Below, piece by piece: positions 1 through 10,013 of a DNA stretch of 21,387 nucleotides. The stretch is from Batkoa obscura (taxonomy: Eukaryota; Entomophthoromycota; Entomophthoromycetes; Entomophthorales; Batkoaceae). The stretch spans positions 1 through 21,387 of the forward strand of contig JASVEC010000271.1 in the NCBI GenBank assembly GCA_030770535.1. The letters run 5' to 3'. The first letter of the stretch is position 1. Every line of letters starts with the position of its first letter. Under the pieces are notes generated by a model, which was given only the letters and a program-made list of their open reading frames with translations, was not told where the DNA came from and ran no database searches. A program made the position numbers and the translations under genes.

Positions 1-500
1 ATGTCACTATTAAATTTAATATGAAGAGCTTCATCTACAATAATTAAATCCTCAAAGACATTATCATCTAAAGTAATGAAAGTAAAAAAATCTATATTTC
101 TGAATATTTAAATCTCGAATAATTATTATTTAAATATATTTTTAATATTTTCAATTTTTTTGTGTATAATAAAGGCAAGAATCGTTTTTACTGTGCAGCA
201 ATTAAGAGCACATAAAAAGTTTTTACCTGTCCCCAAATCATGATATAATAACATTTCTTTATATGGTGAGAATTTATTCATGTCATTTCCTCCTAAAATA
301 TTTGATGTTCCAACAGTTTATTGTCTTCCCACATCATTATATAATTCATAATGTTTTAAAATCATCGTCCATAATCAAACATTTCGAAGATTATTTTCAT
401 CAATTTCTTTTTCGAATGACTAAAGTAGATTTGCAATTATCACATCTAGATACATCTACAATTTTTATTGATTTTTATTTTAAAGTAAGTTAGATCATGA
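1..500 (-). pseudogene. Fossil of a viral SF2 helicase (D6/D11-like)
   Basis: Two helicase motifs can be read on the minus strand. One is a Walker A-like stretch, LLYHDLGTGK, at about 220-250, preceded by SPYKEM. The other is a motif II-like LIIVDEA at about 21-47. The phrase 'LLYH-x-x-GTGK' followed downstream by 'VDEA' is typical of the superfamily 2 ATPases that NCLDVs use in transcription (poxvirus D6/D11 relatives); yeast linear plasmids carry a relative too. Upstream on the same strand, at about 420-530, cysteine pairs (CDNC and CKC) hint at a zinc-binding part, although these may belong to another gene. The piece is broken several times and its far end lies outside the window. The helicase call is fairly sure; the subfamily is a guess. 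Confidence 0.6.
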
Positions 501-699
501 TCGCATTTTTGCATTTACAGCGTTTAAACGCGATTTAATAAAGATATGTCAGGCATTTTTTAAATAATATGTAAATAAATAGGTAAGGTTGTTTTAATAA
601 TTTATACATCAAATGTAAACTAAACCAAAAAATAACAGTAAATTTAGAATTTATAATTTTTTACATTTTTTTAAGATTTTATATAACTAATTAATTTTT

Positions 700-1720
700 T
701 TATATTTTAAATACATAGTATACAATTCATCGAAGAATACTCTTCCTTCTGGTAATTTAAGTTTTTGGGAAAAGTTCATCAGGGATTATATCCCATCTTT
801 TATTTTTATAATTTATCTTTATACCCTGTTTTTCTATATTTCTTAACTAGTTTATAATGAATTGTTTCTCAAAGTCTTGACCGAAAGTGGCGTTTCGCAT
901 GCATTTCAGAATTATTTCCATTCTTCTGTACTAGGTATCTTTTAAATTAACATCAACAATAACATCAAGATGTTTTTATAGCAAAAACATTTTTCTAATA
1001 ATAAGAAATCACCATTTTCTCTAAGTTTTTTTCCAAGTATTTATTGTTAGCATCATTTTCCTTTTAACTCCTTCTCTTTTAGTTCATTTTCTTTTAACTC
1101 CTTCTCTTTTTAGTTCATTTTCTTTTAACTCTTTCTCCTTTTAGTTCTTTTTCTTTTAACTCCTTCTCTTTTAGTTCATTTCTTTTAACTCTTTCTCTTT
1201 TAGTTCTTATTTCTTTTAACTCCTTCTCTTTATAGTTCTTTTTCTTTTAACTCCTTCTCTTTTAGTTCTTTTTCTTTTAACACCTTCTCTTTTAGAGTTC
1301 TTTTTCATTTTAACTCCTTCTCTTTTAGTTCTTTTTCTTGTTTAATAATCATCCTTAAATAAACGGATCAAAGATAGTGTATGGCGTAAAATCTTTTTTC
1401 ATATAATTTTTATGTCTACCACAAAAGCCTTCCCTCGTTTTAACCAGAATATGTGCAACGACGACATGCGTTCTTTCCTGAAATGTTTATTGCAATACAT
1501 CTTTCATAAATGCATATTCAAGATAATTTCCATTAGGCTGTTTAGTAACATTACCAAATAAATCATCTATATATTTAAATAACTGAGACTCACAAATCTT
1601 GTAACTTATATGTTTATCATTTCTTTTAATATTTACAGCCAGGTTATTCAAATAACGAATATTTTTAGATATAAAAACCCAAGGTTTGTCTTTAAGAAAT
1701 AAGTTGCTTAGTTTTAGGTT
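700..1720 (-). pseudogene. Fossil of an unassigned viral protein with a KEKEL-repeat region
   Basis: This stretch is gene-like on the minus strand but broken in several places, and I do not recognise the product. Its upstream part (about 1,470-1,715) has a readable segment containing KPWVFISKNIRYLNNLA and, further on, KYIDDLFGNV. At about 1,400-1,450 a Cys/His piece reads GFCGRHKNYMKK, which recalls the small C-x2-H motif of the protein at 9,445-9,993. A lysine- and glutamate-rich repeat region (about 1,055-1,340) follows, then a tail at about 720-960. Charged pentapeptide repeats normally make a long helix or coiled coil. Whether all parts belonged to one gene is an inference from shared strand and lack of an intergenic repeat between them. 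Confidence 0.4.
1055..1340 (-). repeat. 30-bp minisatellite encoding KEKEL pentapeptides
   Basis: About nine to ten tandem units of roughly 30 bp, seen on the plus strand as alternating CTTTTAACTCCTTCT and CTTTTAGTTCTTTTT blocks. Each unit is two 15-bp half-units, and each half-unit translates on the minus strand to K-E-K-E-L or a close variant. Units differ by single-base and length changes, so the array has diversified since it expanded. It lies inside the unassigned fossil gene and would encode a highly charged helical segment. Confidence 0.8.
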
Positions 1721-1727
1721 AACCTAA

Positions 1728-2043
1728 TTTTTCTTTCATACGGAATCAACTAAATTTTTATTTGCCAATTAAAATATTCATTTTGACATCAAGTAAAATT
1801 TTAGTTATGTAAATCTGAGAGATCTTTCAAAAAAATACAAAATAGAAATAAATAGAAATTTATGTATTAAATAGATTTAGAATGAATCCAATTCCATCAA
1901 TTCAATGATCCAAAACTACTTATTTTGGTTTTCTATTTTTTTGAAAGATCCTCAGATTTTACATAACTAAATTTTTACTTGATGTCAACTGAATATTTAA
2001 TTGGTAAGTAAAAATTTAGTTGATTCCGTATGAAAGAAAATTG
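1728..2043. repeat. Palindromic intergenic repeat with its own outer arms
   Basis: One copy of the viral palindromic repeat (core from about 1,790 to 1,990). It is enclosed by a further pair of inverted arms, TTTCTTTCATACGGAATCAA at the left and its reverse complement at the right end. The whole 316-bp block is therefore close to a full hairpin. The outer arms are not those seen at the other sites. It sits in the gap between the RPB1 fossil and the next minus-strand fossil. Confidence 0.8.
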
Positions 2044-2154
2044 ATAGTGTATAGTTAATAGCCCAGTTATAAGTTCATTAAATCTATTCGGATACCCTTG
2101 TTATATTTATATAATTTTGTATACAAGACACACGTAATATATGCTTTGTTGTGA

Positions 2155-2470
2155 TTCATTTCTATTTTGTATTTTTTGAAAGATTTCTCTCAGATTTACA
2201 TAATTAAAAATTTCAATTGACATCAAATAAATTTTTATTTAACGTCAACTGAAATTTTAATTATGTAAATCTGGGAGATCTTTCAAAAAACAAACAAAAT
2301 AGAAGTAAATAGAAATTATGTATTAAAATAGATTAAAATGGATCCAATTACCATCAATTCAATGATCCAAAACTAATTATTTGGTTTTCTATATTTTTTG
2401 AAAGATTCTCTCAGATTTACATAACTACAATTTTTACTTGACGTTAAATAAAAATTTACTTGATAAAAAA
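2155..2470. repeat. Palindromic intergenic repeat, one and a half copies
   Basis: A half copy (2,155-2,240) abuts a full copy (2,245-2,450) of the viral repeat family. The diagnostic pieces are all present: AAATCTGGGAGATCTTTC, a central GGATCCAATT, and a closing half ending in TTTTTACTTGA. The copy is more diverged than those at 8,685-9,076. The 110 bases between this and the previous repeat hold nothing I recognise. Confidence 0.75.
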
Positions 2471-2489
2471 TAAACAAATAATATTTTTT

Positions 2490-5305
2490 ATATATTTAAA
2501 AACAATTTTTCAGTAAAGGTAAAATTACTATCTCTCCAAAAACCTTCACTATTAATACGATCTCCAGATTCGTATATTGAATATACAAGAGCTGGCATAA
2601 CTTTTTTTGAATCCTTATAATGAAAACGGTATAATTTCATTTTCTTTAATAAACATAAATTCGAGAATAATCTTTATATGCTTGGTATCTCTTTCTTTAT
2701 CATTCTCGTAATATGATCTAATAATATTGTATAACTGATCAAAAGAGCTAATTTATAAGCCTTTTCTTTGCCATCTACAGCAAATGTTTTCTTGCAAGCT
2801 ACTTGAACTGGCATTTTTGATCTTTTAAAGACGTATATAGTTAATATTCTCTTTTTAGTAATTAAATAATTTTCTGTAGCATCATAGCATCCATCAATAC
2901 CTTGAATATAATCATCTCTCCAAACATGCTTACTACTAAAAGTAACTGAATATAATGTCAAAAATCTACGACCTCTTCTTGAAACTTAAAATAAATATCT
3001 AATGTAGTTAATACGTCTCCTATACATTTCTTCATTTCTGAAATAACTTTATAATTTTTTCTCTATTTTCTATTTCGTACCATATGATATCATCTAGTAT
3101 AGTATAAAAATACTGATGTGGTTGTTTACAATAAACGGATAATATGTTTTCGTGAAGAAACAATATAGATTTGATCATCGAATACTAAATTCTATAGTAT
3201 CTCCTACATTTGTGAAACGAAGATAATGCTTTTTGTGTTAATGGGTTTACTACTATAAAATGAGAACTAATTAGTCTTTTAGCTGCATCATCTATATTTT
3301 GTACTAATACCTTCAAGACCACGAGATAAATCTCCTTTGAATATATCCGAACTCGGGAGTAATAATACCCATTGTAATAATATTTTGACGTGCAGATCTT
3401 ACATGAGAAAAGAATTCATCGAATGTTAATCCTGAAAGATATGAATTATTACACACACCTGCTATTTTTTCCTTCTAACATCTGTACACCTACCTTTTCA
3501 GTCATTTGGATTATATTATTTTTTCGAACCCTTAGCTCCGCTATCTACTAATAAATCACATATCTGCTTAAAATTATTAAGATCCATGGAAAATTCTCCA
3601 GGTAATATTTTTCTTGAAAGAATAGGTTTTCTAGTCTATAATCTTGTACATCATTAATAATATTTGTTACCGAAGTCTTTGTAGTATCTCCTTCGTTTAT
3701 TGGGTTTCATTAATTTGGATACTTCTTCTTTATGTGTTTTTGGTACAAATATATTCCATTTCATCGCCATCAAAATCAGCATTAAATATTTTACATAATC
3801 TCGGATTAATTTTAATGGTTAAATCATTATGAAACTTTACTTTTAATCCTAACAAAGAACCTCTTGCTAAAGAAGGTTGACGATTAACTACTAAAATATC
3901 ATCTTCTTCCAATTGTAAATTATCTTGAATGAAATAGGTAAACCTATATAAGTTTCATCATCAAATTCTGGTCCTGGTGAAATGACTGAACGTTCCACAA
4001 AAATTCACTCTTTTCCTGTACAATATTCTCTAAATAAGCCCTTTGCCTTTAACAGCTTTATGCTTGTAATATCTGTTATCTAATCTTAACATCCACGATT
4101 TTCACTTTTAAATTGTTCTGGAATGGATGATATTTTATACATTATAGTTCGTCATGAATGTATATCAACTTTGGTAATCTCTTTTGTAAACAATTTTGGA
4201 GCTATAATCTCTTTCATATAATAATAATTAAAAAATTAAATACTATCTTTTATATTTCTAGATATTATTTTTTCTTTTTACTTCAGGATGATAGTTACAT
4301 ACTTTACGCGTATAATTTTTAGGCTTCGAATTGATTAAATCATGAAGAAAGTATAAATCCAAGGTTTTGCTATCTAGGGACATTCTGGAAAATTTAAAAA
4401 GCTCCATGGATTATTATCTATGCTTAACCAATAATTTTCTAAATATTTTACAAAAAAATGATTATTACGTGTTTTATTTTCCTGATACACTTCATCTGTG
4501 TTCATATACTAATATATTTAGACCCACATTCATATATATTTTTTCATAGACGTCAATATAACTAAAAGATTACGTTAATTTCAAACTTTTGTAAATTAAT
4601 GTTATTTAGTTTTTGAGCTTTTATAGACCTTTTAAATTTAGTGTTTTCGAAGTTTTCCTTATTTTTATATATTTCCATGTGGCACTATCTTTTAATTAGT
4701 CTATGGTCTTTATTATATGTGGTAACTACGTATTTATATTTGCTAAGAAATTTTCAAGGCATTTAATTTAATACCAACGAAATTATTCTCTTTATTAGCT
4801 ATAAACCTTCTGTTTTCATATATTATACCTCTATATTTTATTTTTAAATATGAATTCTTTATCAGAAAATTTACTTCAAAACAATCTTTTTGGATACCAT
4901 GTTACTTTCTTGACTTTTCTTTGACATCCTAATACTTTCTAGAGTAATTACTTACAAATAAATCATCTTTTATACAAATACTTTGTAATAGTGTTTCTTT
5001 GGCAACATCTAGATATTTAAAAGAATCAGTACTAACTTTTATATGATGTTTATTTCCTTTTTCTATTAATTTTATAATATTATCTTTTATGTTTACGTTG
5101 TATACAGTACTTATATCTAAAATATAAAAATATAAATGTTTCCTAAAGGACTACGCAAGTAATCTTCAAATAATGGATACGATATATATTCTTGAAATGC
5201 TGAAATTTTAGATACGACTATAACATTATAAGGCAACACAATATACAATGTATTAAAAATAATTTTATTTGGTATTTTCTTAACTATATATCCCATCATA
5301 TTCAC
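2490..5305 (-). pseudogene. Fossil of the largest viral RNA polymerase subunit (RPB1-like)
   Basis: This would have encoded the catalytic largest subunit of a viral multisubunit RNA polymerase. Landmarks appear in the expected order on the minus strand. An N-terminal-like part lies at about 5,120-5,305, with SAFQEY and LRSPLGN. An ERSVISPGPEFDDE segment at about 3,950-4,010 resembles the conserved 'R-x-V-I-x-P-x-P' block. VVNRQPSLARGSLLG leads into NADFDGDEM, the magnesium-binding motif of all RPB1 proteins, at 3,757-3,783. SGAKGS at about 3,525-3,550 and a GLTFDEFFSHV segment follow, matching the funnel and trigger-loop region. The span of about 2.8 kb is shorter than usual for RPB1. It is clearly broken, more than ten times by eye. 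The last 470 bases (2,490-2,961) are less certainly RPB1. It diverges from the capping gene across the 5.3-6.2 kb regulatory gap. Confidence 0.85.
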
Positions 5306-5506
5306 TATTTAAAACAAAAATTTTTATAACAATGACCATCAACATTCATGACCATATAAATAAGATATAAAAACATTATGCTTAATTGCGTAGTATAAAT
5401 CATACATATCTAACAAATAAATATATGATTGTATATAACTTTATTTATATTATTATATTATTTAAAAAATAGTTTGGAGTGGCATTTTGTTTTATGTTCG
5501 ATCAAT

Positions 5507-5550
5507 CCTCACCATTATTTACCTCATCAAATTGTTTTTTCAGAAAATAA
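5507..5550 (-). promoter_or_regulatory. Promoter-like module facing the RPB1 fossil
   Basis: Read on the minus strand this is TTTTCTGAAAA, a short spacer, then CAATTTGATGAGG, then TAAATAATGGTGAGG. Nearly the same string occurs in inverted orientation at 6,043-6,089, before the capping gene. Related copies precede the TFIIS-like and DNA polymerase genes. Recurrence at four gene starts, always pointing into the gene, suggests a viral promoter element. It lies about 200 bases upstream of the presumed RPB1 start, so the true start may be nearer. Confidence 0.55.
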
Positions 5551-5571
5551 ATAAAGTAATCATTTTTATTT

Positions 5572-6030
5572 ATCAAGTAAATATTCAGTTAACATCAAGT
5601 AAAAAATTTAGTTAAGTAATCCTGGCAAAAGTTTCAAAAAAAATACAAAACCAAAAATAAGTATTTTAATCATTGATTCGATGGAATTGGATCCATTTTT
5701 AAATCTATTTAATAACATAATTTCTATTTACTTCTATTTTGTATTTTTTGAAAGATCTCCCAGATTTACATAATTAAAATTTCATTTGACAATCAAGTAA
5801 AAAAAATTTAGTTATGTAATCCTGGCAAAAGTTTCAAAAAAAATACAAAACCAAAATAAATAGAAATTTATGTATAAAATAGATTTAAAGAATGAATCCA
5901 ATTCCATCGAATCAATGATTCAAAACTACTTATTTTGTTTTTTTGTATTTTTTTGAAAGATCTCCCAATTTACAAAATTAAAAATTTCAGTTGACATCAA
6001 GTAAAAATTTAGTTGACAAATAAAAATAAT
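5572..6030. repeat. Two palindromic repeat copies between divergent viral genes
   Basis: Two adjoining copies of the viral repeat (about 5,572-5,790 and 5,800-6,015) fill the gap between the RPB1 and capping fossils. They show CTGGCAAAAGTTTC, the central ATGGAATTGGATCC or its complement, and GAAAGATCTCCCA. The pair is enclosed by the inverted promoter-like modules, making one large nested inverted repeat from about 5,507 to 6,089. Confidence 0.8.
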
Positions 6031-6042
6031 TATTTATATTTG

Positions 6043-6089
6043 TTTTCTGAAAAACAATTTTGATGAATGTAAATAAATGGTGAGGATTT
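6043..6089 (+). promoter_or_regulatory. Promoter-like module before the capping gene
   Basis: TTTTCTGAAAA, then CAATTTTGATGAATG, then TAAATAAATGGTGAGG: a near mirror copy of the module at 5,507-5,550. It ends about 155 bases before the first plausible capping-gene start at about 6,246. Function is inferred only from recurrence and position. Confidence 0.55.
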
Positions 6090-6245
6090 ATCGAAACAAA
6101 GAATGTCAGCAATAGATATTATCAATGTATTTAGGTTTTAAATAATAACGTCGAAGATTAAAAATGAAAAATCTCTCCCAGTCTAAATGTGGAAATTGAA
6201 TTAAGATTTACTGTTACCAAAATAAATGTTTATTAAAATTATAAA

Positions 6246-7992
6246 TGGAATTTAATATGATTAAGCAACCATTATCATCAGAGAAAATTTAATTCTATTA
6301 AGAGATAATGTTAATTATATAGTCTATGATAATATTAATTTACCTGTTATAAAAGAATCTATAATTCATTATTCTTTAGATACTATAAAAATATCATGAC
6401 CCTAGAAACTACATGTCTAGATCCCACATAAAATATATCCATCAGATCTCACTTTATTACGTAATAAAGAAAGATACGAGTATAAGACTAAAGAATACTT
6501 TAATGACAGCAACACAAAAGTGCTTTTCACACGTTCTTGATGAAACAGTTAGAAATTCGTTTGAAATAGAATTTGAGTTCTATGAAAACATGACTGAAGA
6601 AACTTTAAAATCTAATTAATTCTTTATCAAACAAAGATACATTGCCAAGAGGTATTAGTAGAACGCTTAATAAACCCATTAAAATAACTTAAAAGATTTA
6701 TGGACAATAAATTCAGGCTATTTATCCTTGAAGTTAGATGGCGAAAGAAAACATCTAGTATTAACCACCTGAAGGAACACTAATTTGTAGTTAATACTAA
6801 TATTTATTATGCGCTAAATAAAGATTTAATTGTAAACATTAAAGAACCCCTATCAATAGATTGCGAATTATTAGATACGGAATATTTTATGATAGATATA
6901 ACTAACCGTAAAGACTTGGATTTTATTGAAAGATATAATATACTAAAAGGTCTGAATATTCCAAATTGCAAAGTAAAAGAACAAATCTACTTCGACAACT
7001 ACAATTGTATAGGGTTGATTTATGATATGCTGAAAATTAAAGAGCCAAGAAACGATGGTGTAATAATAACATCTAAAGGAAAATATAATAATAATGTGTT
7101 TAGAATAAAACAGATATTGACAACAGATGTAGGAGTAGATAAAAAACATAATGTATACGTAATGAAGGATAATAAAAGACACTACTTAGATTTTCAATTA
7201 AATGAAAAGGAAGGGATATATGAAATAAATAAGGATTTAAAAGTGTTAAGAAGAAGAAATGATAAGATTTATCCTAATAGCTATATGGCATATGTAAATA
7301 ACAACTCTAAAAACATTATTATCGAAGATATATTCAAAATACATAGATTTAATATCCTGAAGTTCATAAAATATTATCACAATGATATGAAAAGATTCGC
7401 GTTAGATTTCGTGTTTAAGAAATTAAAACATAAATTTAAATTATTGGATATAGGTTCAGGCAAAGGTTCTGATATCAATAAATGGCAGAAATATACGTCT
7501 CAGGTTACATGTATAAATAGTAAAGTCAATAACATCAATAATAATGAAAATTTAAGAAATAAATTAGTAACATCTAAATTTAAAAACGTAAATATACATA
7601 ATTTGTTTTATGAGGATTTTATCTTAAATAATTCATTACAAGAAATAGATGCAGATTGCACGACGTGCTTCTTTACTATTAGCCATATAAAGAATTATAA
7701 ATTCTTTACTGAATGGTTGATAATTATAGGTCTAACTTCATTAAACGAATATAATGATAAACATTGGAACACTACTATAGTAGATGACAATACATTATTG
7801 GTTAATATAAAAAATACATTAAATAATGTAAAAGAAACATTAGTCGATGTAAATTTATTTAGTAATTATGAACTAAAGTTTCGTAAAACCTTGGATTGTG
7901 GATGGTTATCTGAAAGTGAAAATAAATTATCATCGATGTATTCTTTATTTATATTTAAATTGATACCACAGATAAGTGTAAGTAATAAATAA
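6246..7992 (+). pseudogene. Fossil of a viral mRNA capping enzyme (triphosphatase, guanylyltransferase, N7-methyltransferase)
   Basis: The order of parts matches the fused capping enzymes of poxviruses (D1), African swine fever virus (NP868R) and yeast linear plasmids. An acidic beta-strand motif, FEIEFEFYE (about 6,560-6,583), fits the metal-binding glutamates of the tunnel-type RNA triphosphatase. KLDGER at 6,731-6,748 is the guanylyltransferase motif whose lysine takes the GMP. From 6,889 a 367-codon frame is open. It has NDGVIITSKGKY (motif IV-like) near residue 55, FRIKQ (motif V-like) near residue 78, and LLDIGSGKGSD near residue 184, the S-adenosylmethionine loop of the N7-methyltransferase. 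It ends with a typical SSMYSLFIFKL strand. The first third is broken, about half a dozen times by eye. Its stop overlaps the next gene's start by one base. Confidence 0.85.
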
Positions 7993-8621
7993 TGGAAGAA
8001 TCAGCAATTATTAAACCTAACGAGCTAGATATTTCGAAATTGTCTTTACGTTATCATGGAAAAGTGTTAACTGAGCCTGTTGAAATGTCAACTATTCTTG
8101 AATACATTGATATATTATATGACAACAAACCTTTGATTATTAAATCTGAAAACAAATGTCTTATGAGATGTGAATGTCAAATTTATGATTCCAAAAATGG
8201 ATATGTAAAAGATATTACTGAAGATTCTAAAAATGTAAGATTTTCTATTAAAAACATGCAAGGAATCAGAGAATTAGATTTAGCTTTGAAAGATATCATT
8301 GATAAATATATAAGAGTCAAAGGAAAAAAAGTAGATCTTAAGATTAGTGGTGATTGGATATCATGTCGTCCAAGATATCGTTTTGGTTCTTCTGAAATTA
8401 ATACTATATTCTATCATTTGAAAAACGATTTACACTGGAAAGAAATGTTGGGTAGAGATATTGAATGTGTACCAGCTATTAATTATAACAGCTTAATGAT
8501 AAGAAACAACCAAGCTAGTGTAAAACTAGTCTTACATACAACTATTGTTAAATTCAATGATTTAAAACCAGCATTTGATGAAAAAGAAATAGAAGATGCT
8601 CTACATATGTTAAATTTATAA
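7992..8621 (+). CDS. Conserved-looking viral protein of unknown function, 209 aa
   Basis: An open gene read from the ATG inside the TAATG that ends the capping gene, so the two overlap by one base. That arrangement fixes the start and suggests one transcript, or coupled expression in the ancestor. I do not recognise the family. The protein is soluble-looking, with no signal peptide, membrane segment or zinc motif. It alternates short charged strands and helices, with a central VKGKKVDLKISGDW and a CRPRYRFGSSE segment, and ends in an acidic helix (EKEIEDALHMLNL). By position next to capping and polymerase genes, a replication or transcription role such as a single-stranded DNA-binding protein is possible, but nothing in the residues proves it. 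It looks whole. Confidence 0.75.
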   Translation: MEESAIIKPNELDISKLSLRYHGKVLTEPVEMSTILEYIDILYDNKPLIIKSENKCLMRCECQIYDSKNGYVKDITEDSKNVRFSIKNMQGIRELDLALKDIIDKYIRVKGKKVDLKISGDWISCRPRYRFGSSEINTIFYHLKNDLHWKEMLGRDIECVPAINYNSLMIRNNQASVKLVLHTTIVKFNDLKPAFDEKEIEDALHMLNL

Positions 8622-8649
8622 TTTTCAAGGTTATAAAAAAAAAATGATT

Positions 8650-9240
8650 ATTTTATTTTTTTGTCAACTAAATTTTTACTTGATGTCAACTGAAATTTTA
8701 ATTATGTAAATCTGGGAGATCTTTCAAAAAAATACAAAATAGAAATAAATAGAAATTATGTATTAAATAGATTTAGAATGGATCCAATTCCATCGAATCA
8801 ATGATTCAAAACTACTTATTTTGGTTTTGTATTTTTTTTGAAACTTTTGCCAGGATTACATAACTAAATTTTTACTTGATGTCAACTGAAATTTTAATTA
8901 TGTAAATCTGGGAGATCTTTCAAAAAAATACAAAATAGAAATAAATAGAAATTATGTATTAAATAGATTTAGAATGGATCCAATTCCATCGAATCAATGA
9001 TTCAAAACTACTTATTTTGGTTTTGTATTTTTTTTGAAACTTTTGCCAGGATTACATAACTAAATTTTTACTTGATGTCAACTGAATATTTACTTGATAA
9101 AAAATAAATAAACTAATCTAGATATTAAATAGAATTAATAATTCAAAACTAATCATTTTGGTTTTCTATTTTTTTGAAACTTTTGCCAGGATTACATAAC
9201 TAAATTTTTACTTGATGTCAACTGAATATTTACTTGATAA
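8650..9240. repeat. Palindromic repeats between convergent genes, with an exact tandem duplicate
   Basis: Positions 8,685-8,880 and 8,881-9,076 are two copies of the 196-bp viral repeat that I could not tell apart base by base. A shorter variant lacking the middle of the element follows (about 9,077-9,240). Each unit starts GTCAACTGAAATTTTAATTA, has GGATCC and GAATCAATGATTC near the centre, and ends with TTTTGCCAGGATTACATAAC. The two halves pair imperfectly as a hairpin. Here the array lies between two gene 3' ends, so at this site it cannot be a promoter for either and might help end transcripts. Confidence 0.85.
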
Positions 9241-9267
9241 AAAAAATGATTACTTTATTTAACAAAA

Positions 9268-9437
9268 AAATAAATTAGCTATTTTTTTTTTAATAAATAA
9301 AAATGATTATTTTATTTGCCAACTAAAATTTTACTTGATAAATAAATTAGCTATTTTTTTTTAATAAATAAAAATGATTATTTTATTTGCCAACTAAAAT
9401 TTTACTTGATAAATAAATTAGCTATTTTTTTTTAATA
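9268..9437. repeat. 71-72 bp tandem repeat, about 2.4 units
   Basis: The marker TAAATTAGCTATTTTTTTTT recurs at 9,271, 9,343 and 9,414, each time followed by TAATAAATAAAA. The first two are then followed by TGATTATTTTATTTGCCAAC and TTTTACTTGAT. The unit shares its TTTTACTTGAT end with the neighbouring palindromic family. It reaches to eight bases before the stop codon of the minus-strand gene. Confidence 0.85.
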
Positions 9438-9444
9438 AATAAAA

Positions 9445-9993
9445 CTAGTACTTAAAACATTGCTTATCGAGGTATTCTTTATCTTCATCTGTCAAATCTT
9501 TAACACCATCTGGTTCAAGTTTATTGATACAAGTATAAGTATTATTTTTAAGTTTATAAATATAATTCTTATCATCAATAAAGTTCTCACCATATTCAGT
9601 TAAATCAGTAGGATTACAAAAGGTCTGATTAACATCTAATCCTTCCTTAGTTAATATCTCACGGGTTTTTAAATGATTAATGTGCATCTTACAGTACTTT
9701 GAATCTCCAAACTTTCTACGTGAACATTTCTTACCTGAATTTTCTCCTGATGATAATATTTGTGAACATTGATCTTCTGCTGAAACTTCTTTCTTCGATT
9801 TCTTTTTGGTACTTTTAGAAGAAGAAGTCTTATTGCTATCTTCATCTATAACTATTACCTTTAAAGGAGGAATAAGATCATTAACTAGCTTCTCAAGATC
9901 TATATCTGGTTGTTCTTTGATTCTTTTAGCACATTCAATAAGACGTTTTCTTTCAATGTCTCTAAACAATACTGATAAGCTAAAATCAGACAT
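9445..9993 (-). CDS. Viral protein with a Cys/His zinc-binding-type motif, 182 aa
   Basis: The protein has three visible parts. An N-terminal helical part (residues 1-45) comes first, followed by a linker of lysines and serines (about 53-68). Then comes a compact cysteine motif with C76, C90, C101 and H104, in the form C-x13-C-x10-C-x2-H with GKKC and KYCKMH around it. This 'G-K-x-C ... Y-C-x2-H' pattern is, as far as I recall, common in small uncharacterised proteins of giant viruses and probably binds one zinc. The C-terminal part (105-182) is acidic and repeats tyrosine and lysine. The basic linker plus zinc motif would suit nucleic-acid binding, but that is inference. The gene looks whole and is the last of three minus-strand genes. 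Confidence 0.75.
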   Translation of the reverse strand: MSDFSLSVLFRDIERKRLIECAKRIKEQPDIDLEKLVNDLIPPLKVIVIDEDSNKTSSSKSTKKKSKKEVSAEDQCSQILSSGENSGKKCSRRKFGDSKYCKMHINHLKTREILTKEGLDVNQTFCNPTDLTEYGENFIDDKNYIYKLKNNTYTCINKLEPDGVKDLTDEDKEYLDKQCFKY

Positions 9994-10013
9994 CTTTCTA
10001 CTATCTATCGAAT

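Noticed and set aside
263-493. A plus-strand gene of 76 codons
   Set aside because: It is antisense to the helicase remnants and has low-complexity composition with no motif.
520-535. The perfect palindrome GCGTTTAAACGC as an operator
   Set aside because: It is a single occurrence, inside decayed coding sequence, with no second copy near any gene start.
1055-1340. A CRISPR-like array with a 30-bp period
   Set aside because: There are no distinct spacers; the unit is continuous and codes for a simple pentapeptide repeat.
3644-3832. A plus-strand membrane-like gene
   Set aside because: It lies opposite the RPB1 catalytic motif; its hydrophobic look comes from the complement of lysine- and asparagine-rich codons.
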